From: Pycnococcus provasolii
Taxonomy: Eukaryota; Chlorophyta; Pseudoscourfieldiophyceae; Pseudoscourfieldiales
Length of the DNA stretch: 64,000 nt
NCBI GenBank assembly: GCA_049487715.1
Contig: CP150571.1
Span: 372,001-436,000 of the forward strand
Direction: 5' to 3'
The notes below the pieces were generated by a model. It saw only the letters and a list, made by a program, of their open reading frames with translations. It made no database searches and was not told the origin of the DNA. The position numbers were made by a program, and so were the translations under genes. Shown here one piece after another: positions 57,056-64,000 of this stretch (its first letter is position 1; each line of letters begins with the position of its first letter).

Positions 57056-58711
57056 TTACTCCTCTCCTTCCTCTCCATCTTCTTCTTCTTCTGTCATGAA
57101 ATTTGACAGCGTAGGCCAGCGCGGGAACGGATCCTCGAGGTAGTTCACGCCGAACTTCCACGCGTGCTCACCGCCGTCATTACGATCATGCGCCGAGCGG
57201 CCGCGGCGACGCAAGTCGCTCGCGTTGATCAAGCACGCGTCGAGGGCGGACACAATCGCATCTTGGCGCAGATTCTGACCAATAAACACAATCTCCTGCC
57301 TCCTATCCTGTATCTCAGGCCCAGCAAAGTCCTTCATCACGTCGTCGTATGCGTCCGTACCCTCCTCAGGCCAGTCGTCCTCAGGCAGATGAGCCATCCA
57401 CGGCCCGGTACAGCTAAACTCACCCATGACGCCCGCCTGGCTCCACTCGCCGACAAGGTCGTCTCGACCTGCGAGCCAGATGTACCCCTTGCTTCGCATG
57501 ACGTTCCCAAACTCCTCGCGGGTGTGTTGCGTCCTCAACTTGGCTTCCTGCTCGCGCTCCACCGGAGTATCGTACGCATCATCATCAGCGCACGTTCCAT
57601 CCTCGCATCCTTGCATTTGGCCTCCATTCTGCTCCTCCTCAGGACCCTCGTCCCCCTCCTCGCCAGAGCTCATCAACTTCAAGATGAAATGTTTATCCAA
57701 AAAATCCATGAAACGGGCCGGGTGGAATGGCGTGCGCGCCTTGTAGACGAAGCTGCCGATGCCGTACACCTCCGTCTCGGGGACCACGGTTTCGCCACGC
57801 ATCGTCTTGAGCCAACCAGGAGAGTCCGAAGCCTTGTCCATGTCAAACAGTCCGGTGCATAGCACACTGTCGAGAGGCACGACGCCGCGGGTGGCCCTGA
57901 TCACCTGTGCACCCGGATTCAGAGCACGCACCGCAGACTCGACGTCATTTGCAACCGTGTTGCTGACGAGATCCACCTTGCTGAGCACAATCACGTCAGC
58001 AAACTCGACTTGGCTCATGAAGAGCGGCGCGACGCTGCGCTCGTCGTCCGGCTCCGCGCTCCCCTCGAAGCGCTCTCGCAGTTCAGCCGCGGAGGTGAGG
58101 TCGACGTCGAACGACGCGCAGTCGACGACAGTCACACATGTGTCGAGCTTCGCCACCTCGTTCAGGGAAGCTTTCCCGCCGAGTGCCGCGACGAGGGAGT
58201 TCCGCTCCCAGTCGTCAGGCGCTTTGGAGTTCTCGTCATCTTCGTTGAGTTCGACAGAAAACGTCTCCGCCACCTCGATGGGGTCGCTGACGCCCGTGGA
58301 CTCGATGACGATGGCGTCGAATCGCCCGTCTTTTGCGAGCCCTGCAAGTTCCTTGATGAGGTCCTCACGCAGAGTGCAGCATATGCATCCGTTGTGCAGT
58401 TCGACCATTTTTTCCTCGCGCTGCACGAGTTTGTTTCCTTTCACGAGTGACGCGTCGATGTTCACTTCCGCCATATCGTTCACAAGCACCGCGACTTTTT
58501 TCGCGGTTTGTTTTTTGTTTGCTTGACCCGAGGGGGAGGAGGCATTGCTATCACTCCGCGTCTGCTCAAGAATGTGTTTCAACAAGGTGGTTTTGCCTGC
58601 GCCAAGGAACCCAGAGAGAAGCGTGACTGGCACAGGAGGGGTTGTCGATGCGGCTTGCATTTTGCGTTTCTTCGAGTTGATGTTCGGCCCTTGACGCTCA
58701 ATGACGGGCAT
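57056..58711 (-). CDS. CobW/COG0523 GTPase (ZNG1-like metal chaperone)
   Basis: G3E-family GTPase; eukaryotic ZNG1 hands zinc to methionine aminopeptidase. 551 residues from the first ATG, 58711. Motifs: VTLLSGFLGAGKTTLLKHIL (Walker A, about 35), KVAVLVNDMAEVNIDA, NGCICCTLREDLIKEL (CxCC metal site, about 109), VIESTGVSDPIEVAETF, VDCASFDVDL and VIVLSKVDLVSN (about 242). The CobW C-terminal domain has ARTPFHPARFMDFLD and GYIWLAGRDDLVGEWSQAG, with late QEIVFIGQNL. An Asp/Glu/Gln-rich insertion (about 365-400) and an acidic tail with multiple Glu are unusual. A second ATG (KKRKMQ) lies 15 codons on. Intact. Confidence 0.92.
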   Translation of the reverse strand: MPVIERQGPNINSKKRKMQAASTTPPVPVTLLSGFLGAGKTTLLKHILEQTRSDSNASSPSGQANKKQTAKKVAVLVNDMAEVNIDASLVKGNKLVQREEKMVELHNGCICCTLREDLIKELAGLAKDGRFDAIVIESTGVSDPIEVAETFSVELNEDDENSKAPDDWERNSLVAALGGKASLNEVAKLDTCVTVVDCASFDVDLTSAAELRERFEGSAEPDDERSVAPLFMSQVEFADVIVLSKVDLVSNTVANDVESAVRALNPGAQVIRATRGVVPLDSVLCTGLFDMDKASDSPGWLKTMRGETVVPETEVYGIGSFVYKARTPFHPARFMDFLDKHFILKLMSSGEEGDEGPEEEQNGGQMQGCEDGTCADDDAYDTPVEREQEAKLRTQHTREEFGNVMRSKGYIWLAGRDDLVGEWSQAGVMGEFSCTGPWMAHLPEDDWPEEGTDAYDDVMKDFAGPEIQDRRQEIVFIGQNLRQDAIVSALDACLINASDLRRRGRSAHDRNDGGEHAWKFGVNYLEDPFPRWPTLSNFMTEEEEDGEEGEE

Positions 58712-60511
58712 ACCTTGACTGCTGATGATGGCTTGATGAGGGAGTTGCTGATAGATGCCGCCGCCATAATGCTGCCTGACACTTGTAGGGGAAAAACAGG
58801 GTTTCGTCACGGTGACAACTTGTCGTCACGGTGACAACAAGTGTTTCCGGAGTGACGACACCCCCACACCACAAAGAGAGGAAAAAGCCGGGGGAAAAAA
58901 AAAGGCAGAAAAAGGCAAACCCCTAGTCGAACCGTCTCACACCTCGCTCAAAGCCCTACCTTTATAGGGCCTTTCGCTGTGCAGTGTGCAAACCTCTCGT
59001 CAAGAAGCGTAACCCGGGTCAGCCTGGCTTTTGACTTTTGCAAGCGACATTGTTGGTGTCTGTGCGCGCAGAAACATGTTTGTCATGAGCTTCTTTTAGT
59101 CTTTTTGTGCTTGCCTAGAGCTGTGAATCAACGAATGTCTGGTGCATCCGGCCGGCCCAGGTACACGACTAGTCGACGCACCGTACACAAGAAGCGGTGT
59201 CCAGACTGTCTGGGTCAAGCTCTCGCCAGACACCAAACTCATACCTTTACCACGCGCGAACAAATGCTGTCGCGTCGCTCGCAATGGGTAGCGTGGCGTC
59301 GATAGACATATCCTTGGAACTGTCCCTAGCTTTGAGCTTAAGACTGTGCATTTCATCTGGCGCGATGGCAACATGCGCCGTGATATTTTGTGCGACCTGC
59401 TCAATAAACTGCTTTGGCAAAACCGATGCTCCGACAGGTGCTTCACCAAAAACAAACGTTGCGGCGACCCAGCTTTCGATCTCTCCTTTTTAAGGCACGA
59501 CGCGCCATGTCGGCCAGAGAAAGTGCGCGTGACAGCCATTAAAACACACAACTATTAGTGCGAATGAAATATGCGATATGCGAAATATATGCGAATATGC
59601 GAAATTAGTGCGTGAAATATTGCGTTGAGCTTCGCTGATGCGTTGTTGTGACTGTTGCATATCGGTTTCGTCGTCTCTGCTGAAAATATGTGAGTATGCA
59701 TATGCGCAAACTTGTGTCACAAGCTTGTAAAAGATCTTTTGCCCTGACACGCAAGCAACGCAGCTGTAAAGTGCGAGTGCTCACTCACGCCACCTGTACA
59801 AATTCTGTTTGTGGATGATAGACAAGAAGGTTATAAAGCCGACTGGCCACCCAAGCCGAGTCGCGGGGGTGAAGGGTTAGTCGGAGTGGGCGGAACGGAA
59901 TGTCTTGTACATAGACTACCATACGCGCCCGCACGGAGTTCTGACTTCTATGACCGCAACCATACGTCGCGCTGGCCAAGCAAGTTGAAGCACGTGACTG
60001 GGACACGTGGACCCTCAAACCCCTAAACCAAACCCCAAACCCAAACCCCCTAAACCAAACCCCTAACCCAAACCCCTAACCCAAACCCCTAACCCAAACA
60101 CCCCAAACCCCTAAACCACCTCAAACCCCTAAACCAAACCCCTAACCCAAACCCCTAACCACGCAAAGCTCCCTGCTACCATAAGAGTAGACCCCCTGGG
60201 GTGGTTTTCGCTTAAGATTTCTCAGAAAAGAAAGGTCATGCATGCAGCTCTGCGGGGACGGCGATCTTCGAACCGGTATCCTTCCCTCCCTCCCCAACTC
60301 CCTGAGGCTCGAGGGAGGGCGGGTCCGCCATTCGCCCTCCCCCTTCTTGTCATTCTGTGGCGGCGTGGCGTGTCCACAAACAAACCAGTGTGCGCTTGTG
60401 CGTGCGTGCTCTCACTGTCTCACTCTTGAAGACCTGGTGGTGGTGTTCTTGCTTGGTCTTCCTTATCCTTCTATCTCTCCTTCACCTAAGGATAACATTA
60501 TTAGTATTGGC
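58712..60511. other. 1.8-kb spacer with telomere-like tract; no firm gene
   Basis: The left end is the CobW promoter. A minus-strand open run of about 70 codons (59268-59475) looks protein-like (WVAATFVFGEAPVGA...) but has no ATG and no family. 60010-60160 is a telomere-like tract, listed separately. Nothing else recognisable up to the bS6m start. Confidence 0.4.
60010..60160. repeat. interstitial telomere-like tract
   Basis: About 150 bp of degenerate CCCTAAACCAAA and CCCTAACCCAAA units, all on one strand. The repeat is a mixture of AAACCCC, CCCTAAA and CCCTAAC, unlike a clean telomere. It lies about 350 bp upstream of the bS6m ATG. Confidence 0.9.
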
Positions 60512-60865
60512 ATGGTGTCGTACCACCTGCTCATGGTCTTCAAGCCCTCGCTCGCACGTCAACAAGTCGCTTCGGTCGTCCAACAAGCGGGCCGGCGTGT
60601 TTTCGCGGGAGGATCGGCCGAATCCGCGACGGCGCCTGGTATCGTCACAGCCGTGAGATCGCACGGACACAGACAACTCGCGTTCGAGGTGAAGAGACAC
60701 GGAGAAAGATACACGCACGGGTACATCATGGCGATGGAGTTCTGTGCGCCGCCAGAGGCGATACCTGATGTACGCAAAGACCTCAAAACGTCAACCTCGC
60801 TGCTGAGATTCATGGTGACGAAAACGTCGTCGAAACCTGTCGCCTTTCACGCTTCGCAAGTGTGA
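60512..60865 (+). CDS. mitochondrial ribosomal protein bS6m
   Basis: A small-subunit ribosomal protein; 117 residues from ATG 60512. Further upstream in-frame ATG at 60242 would add 90 residues of unconvincing composition, so the shorter form is preferred. YHLLMVFKPSLARQQVASVV matches the first strand-helix of bS6; GHRQLAFEVKRHGERYTHGY matches RRQLAYPI...AHYVL; PPEAIPDVRKDLKTSTSLLR and RFMVTKT match the end. No cleavable leader is seen, as is common for MRPS6, so mitochondrial rather than plastid location is inferred from the lack of a transit peptide. If the longer form is real, its extension could be a leader. Confidence 0.82.
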   Translation: MVSYHLLMVFKPSLARQQVASVVQQAGRRVFAGGSAESATAPGIVTAVRSHGHRQLAFEVKRHGERYTHGYIMAMEFCAPPEAIPDVRKDLKTSTSLLRFMVTKTSSKPVAFHASQV

Positions 60866-62543
60866 ACATACATACACGTGGTACGTACCTGTTGCTTTTG
60901 CTTTTGCTTTTTGTTGTCTTTTCATTTTCACGAAGAAGGCGCAACACAGACGCGGAGGAAGACCAAAATCATGTTTGATTATCAGTTATCCCTAACCGAA
61001 AAGGAGGCAAAGGCCGCTTCCACGCGTGGACCATATTAGCTCTATCTCGACGCGCCTGTACCTATCTAAACGTTTCACCTCATTTCTGGTGCTGAATTTC
61101 AAGCTTGGACATAACTAACAAGAACCGACCAACCAACAAAAACAAAAAAACAAACAAACAGCGAGCCTGTATTTTAACAGTTCTTATTGCGACATTCTCT
61201 GTTTTTTCAACAAGGTGAGTATTTAGTTTGTTTCGTAAGTTCGAGTAGAGGTGTATTGGCCGAGGACGACTATCAACACACACTTAGCGGGTTTCACTGA
61301 CGACTGTTTTTTACTTTCTTGTGGAGAGACTGTGTGTACATTCCATGACACTTTTTTTCACGGAGGCCAAGACGCTATCACTTCAACAAAGGGAATCAAA
61401 ATATATCGCTGACCTGCCTCACACCCGTTTCACATTTCAACCACACAATCACAGGTACGCTTCTCAATGAACTACAAACTGCTTTTTGTGGGGGTTGTTC
61501 AAACGCGCACGCGAGCCGCCCTGATGACATAATATCAACAAAGCTCAACAGAACTGAGTCAGAGCTCGTTCTTCGAGTTCTGTGACGACAAACCAATTCT
61601 TCTTCTTTCAACTATTTCGTCTGAGCGGCCTTGTTTTCCTTCGTCAGCAGCATTTGGCGGGCAACGCGGTGCGGCGGGTAATGGCGGGCAGAGGCTTTGT
61701 GGATTGTGCTGTACGCGTTCCCCATGATCGAAAAGTTGCCAACTTTGGGCATTTCTCAAACATTCGCAGGCCCATCTAGAGCTTTCGCCTTGCCGGGCTT
61801 GAGAGCTGATGCTACCACACCTTCCTTGGATGGCTGAGGGCTACGCAAACAGCAAACAAACAATCCACCGGCAGTTCGCTGCTGCCGCCGCTCGCCCGCC
61901 CGCCTGCCCGCGCGCTCGCCGTGTTGTGTGGGTGGAATGATGCATCTTGTCCTCCATCAACAGTCGGATTCCCACTGACTTCTGGCGTGATGCATACTGG
62001 ACACCTTGACTGACACTCACCTTTTGCATATGACTGCACACCCCACATTTTCATACATTCATGCAGGTACCGTATTTGACGGATGAGGTTGGTGGAGATG
62101 AGGAAATGTTTTTTTATACTAAAAACTGTCCTCGCCATCCCGCCGTTTCCCGCCAGTTGACGACCCCTTGTAAGGAGAATCGCTCAGGACCACGTAATCC
62201 TATTATCTTTTGTAAATTTTAAATTCCGTGGAAGAATCTCCTTCCCTTGTAAATAAATGAACCTTGAAAATATCACGGGTCATCATACAAGTATGTTACA
62301 GTATTCCTGTGGCAGGTACCGTACCGCACATACATAGAGCCCGCACTTTCGCCATAGTTCCTTCCTCTCGCGTCTCGGCCATATTGGGATCATCCCCGAA
62401 TGGGCAAACCCCGAAATGTAATGGTTCCGTCCTAGTTTTCTAGTTTTCTTTCGCGTTCGCCCTATCCCTATGACCCTATCCCTTTTCTGACCACTCCTCT
62501 CCACTCGGATTCGTCGCTCTCTTCCCTCGGCTTTTGTGCTCAC
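60866..62543. other. 1.7-kb region without a recognisable gene
   Basis: AT-richer sequence with A/C runs (about 61131-61160). AACCCCGAA at 62407-62415, inside the 15-mer AACCCCGAAATGTAA that also occurs at 5336-5350, lies 130 bp before the FAX-like start. Pyrimidine-rich leader precedes that ATG. I looked for tRNA and snRNA signatures and saw none; short frames have no domain. Confidence 0.4.
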
Positions 62544-63203
62544 ATGGCGGCGGCGCTCTCTCCTCGCGCCCTCTCGCGCCCTCCTTGCGCCCTTGCTCGC
62601 CACCATGGGCTAGGGTTAAGGGTAGGGGCTGGTCCTGCGGTTAAACCTCAGGCGGCTGTTCGATGTGGGGCTCTGGCTGGCTCTAGCCGCTTGCCGTCGT
62701 TCGGGCGATCGACAGCTCGACATCCGACGTGGTGGCGCGACATCCGACGGGTGTGCTCGAGGTCGCGCGTGGTTGGGTGTGGTGCGTCGACAGAGTCGGG
62801 GAATGGCGGCACTGGAGACGGCGGTGGTGGAGACGGCGGCTCTTCGAGCGGTGGCGGCGGTGGCGGAGAAGGCGATGCGGAGTACAGCAACACGCCTTGG
62901 CAGGTTGCGACGTTCGTGCTAGCAACGGCGAGTTTGGCGGGAGGTTTTATGGGCTACCAGAAGAAGGGCAGCAAGGCGTCGCTGGCTGCCGGTGCTAGTT
63001 TTGCGACAGCTCTCGTCGCGAGTTTGGTGCTGTGCAGTGCGTTTGGCGCCTTACTGGCTTCCGTGCTGCTTGGTTTGTTCTTCGCGAAACGTTGCTTCAA
63101 GGGCGCATCTCTCAAGGGTCCTGCCCCTGTGATGACGTTGTTAAGTTTCGTCACGAGCGTGGTAAGTTGGAAACCCGCCGTGCTGAGCGTTGCCTCTGAA
63201 TAA
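62544..63203 (+). CDS. TMEM14/FAX-like plastid membrane protein
   Basis: Members of this family include plastid fatty acid exporters (FAX) of the inner envelope. 219 residues from ATG 62544. The first ~80 residues are Arg/Ser/Ala-rich without acids, a chloroplast transit peptide. A Gly/Ser/Asp linker (about 85-110) follows, then four hydrophobic helices: ATFVLATASLAGGFMGYQ, the signature KKGSKASLAAGASFATALVA, LVLCSAFGALLASVLLGLFF and the RCFKGASLKGPAPVMTLLSF end. The GYQKKGSKASLAAG block is diagnostic of TMEM14. Substrate is inferred only. Confidence 0.85.
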   Translation: MAAALSPRALSRPPCALARHHGLGLRVGAGPAVKPQAAVRCGALAGSSRLPSFGRSTARHPTWWRDIRRVCSRSRVVGCGASTESGNGGTGDGGGGDGGSSSGGGGGGEGDAEYSNTPWQVATFVLATASLAGGFMGYQKKGSKASLAAGASFATALVASLVLCSAFGALLASVLLGLFFAKRCFKGASLKGPAPVMTLLSFVTSVVSWKPAVLSVASE

Positions 63204-63449
63204 CAAGACAAATACAACTACTGTTTTAACAAGAAAGAACATCAAACTTCTAGAAAGAAGAGGAAGCCATACATGAATCTTCTTTCTTTCGGAACCCCGA
63301 ATTCCATGGAACTGGGTTAGGGGTTACGGTTAGGGGTTTCAGGTTAGGGGTTACGATTAGTTTCTCGTTCAACCTCCTCCCCTGTCACTGCTCCGCCGAC
63401 GTCCTACGCCCATTTTTATCATCTGCCGATTTCGCGCTCCAAAACTAGC
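63204..63449. promoter_or_regulatory. short spacer with telomere-like motifs
   Basis: AACCCCGAA at 63293-63301 and GGGTTAGGGGTTACGGTTAGG-like units at 63313-63360 lie 90-160 bp before the next ATG, an arrangement like that at the citrate synthase promoter. Confidence 0.45.
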
Positions 63450-64000
63450 ATGTTCATGGCGTCTTCTCTGGGTCACCTTCCTGGTTCCTTGGGGCAGATT
63501 CAGCTTCATGGTGGCATTCGTCGTGTTTGGTTTGGTTTTGGTGGTGTGTGGTCGTCCTCCTCCTCTGCCTCTTCCTCTTTGGCCTCTTTGGCGTCTTTGG
63601 CCTCTTTGGTCCTCGTCCTCGTCCTCGTCCTCAGGCGCTTCCGCCTCTTCATCTTCAGCCTGTTTCTTTCGATTTCGATTTCAGGCCAGCCCTTTTCCAC
63701 CGCTCTCATCTGCCGGCTCCTCGTTTGCGTTCATCTGATCTTGCTGGTTCATTTACAACCAACGCCAACACATTACATACGTCAGTGGCGGCAGCAGGAG
63801 CAGCGAACGGGTCAAGCCAGCCCGTGCTTCGCGGGTTCGACATCGTCGCCAACCAACCGTCCACCTATGCGCCTAACGTGGTCGTCGAAGCATACGCTGG
63901 AGCAGCGGAGGCGGCAAAACCGACAGAGAATACGAACAGCCAAGGCAACGGAGCCACGACGACGACGACAATAACGACGCGACGGGGACCCACCGCCGTC
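63450..64000 (+). CDS. incomplete gene at right edge, frame uncertain
   Basis: ATG 63450 opens a frame (MFMASSLGHLPGSLGQIQLH) that turns into hydrophobic Ser/Leu repeats and then Arg/Gln-rich nonsense ending at 63974. From about 63700 a different frame reads more like protein (LAGSFTTNANTLHTSVAAAG, VLRGFDIVANQPSTYAPNVV, VVEAYAGAAEAAKPTENTNS) and remains open to the window end. TTTCGATTTCGATTTCAG at 63667-63684 is a good 3' splice site, so a 5' intron may join the two. No family was recognised; the head could be a plastid leader. Confidence 0.4.

Noticed and set aside
59096-59551. Minus-strand frames, including a protein-like run at 59268-59475
   Set aside because: The run has no ATG, is closed by stops on both sides, and matches no family I know. 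It may be a decayed exon but cannot be supported.
60010-60160. Possible chromosome end
   Set aside because: Ordinary genes continue on both sides and the units are degenerate, so this is an interstitial tract.
60242-60511. 90-residue upstream extension of bS6m
   Set aside because: Its composition (Ser/Leu/Cys-rich, no conserved motif) does not resemble bS6m; the ATG at 60512 starts the family domain. It is kept only as an alternative.

Overview
This is a gene-dense, almost intron-free nuclear segment of a green alga, probably a small-genome chlorophyte of the prasinophyte type; I cannot name the species. Signs of the green lineage are a CCR4 deadenylase with the plant-type N-terminal region, a SIZ1-type SUMO ligase with a PHD finger, a plant group-I-like bZIP factor, an aleurain/cathepsin-H-like protease, several proteins with plastid-type leaders, and TGTAA polyadenylation signals close behind most stop codons, as in Chlamydomonas. 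Genes usually found in motile, endocytic or animal-like cells sit among them: the WASH subunit strumpellin, a giant Sfi1-like centrin-binding protein and a nicotinic-type Cys-loop channel. I found no rRNA, tRNA or CRISPR array.

Layout, left to right. 1-12.3 kb: strumpellin (cut by the edge), Eaf6, CCR4, a papain-family protease, arginyl-tRNA transferase ATE1, a bZIP factor with a frame break, and a plastid PH-domain protein. 12.7-28.4 kb: a housekeeping block of MOT1/BTAF1, SIZ1, an ApaG-domain protein, VPS45, a YY1-like factor carrying CXXC-like and BCL7-like motifs, a J-domain protein and a SurE phosphatase. 29-38.2 kb: two repeat-built genes, namely a WD40-coiled-coil-RING protein whose halves are in different frames, and a 2,607-residue coiled-coil/Sfi1-like protein with 13 near-identical copies of a 132/133-residue unit. 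38.2-44.7 kb: a MITE-like inverted-repeat element, the Cys-loop receptor, a 38-bp perfect palindrome, and an apparently young Mutator-like transposon with perfect 200-bp terminal inverted repeats that contain telomere-like repeats. 44.7-64 kb: RanBPM/Gid1, a plastid membrane protein, a small Cys-rich protein, a LIN54/TSO1 CXC protein, a seven-bladed RCC1-like gene broken by one base, citrate synthase, a CobW/ZNG1 GTPase, mitochondrial ribosomal protein bS6m, a TMEM14/FAX-like plastid protein, and an incomplete gene at the right edge.

Neighbours are not an operon and mostly have unrelated jobs. Chromatin and transcription genes are frequent (Eaf6, MOT1, YY1/BCL7-like, CXC, SIZ1), and VPS45 and strumpellin both serve endosomal traffic. 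Many pairs are divergent, sharing 200-600-bp promoters, or convergent, with very short spacers (28 bp between ApaG and VPS45). A 9-mer, AACCCCGAA/TTCGGGGTT, recurs nine times between genes, and C/A-rich telomere-like motifs are common in the same spacers.
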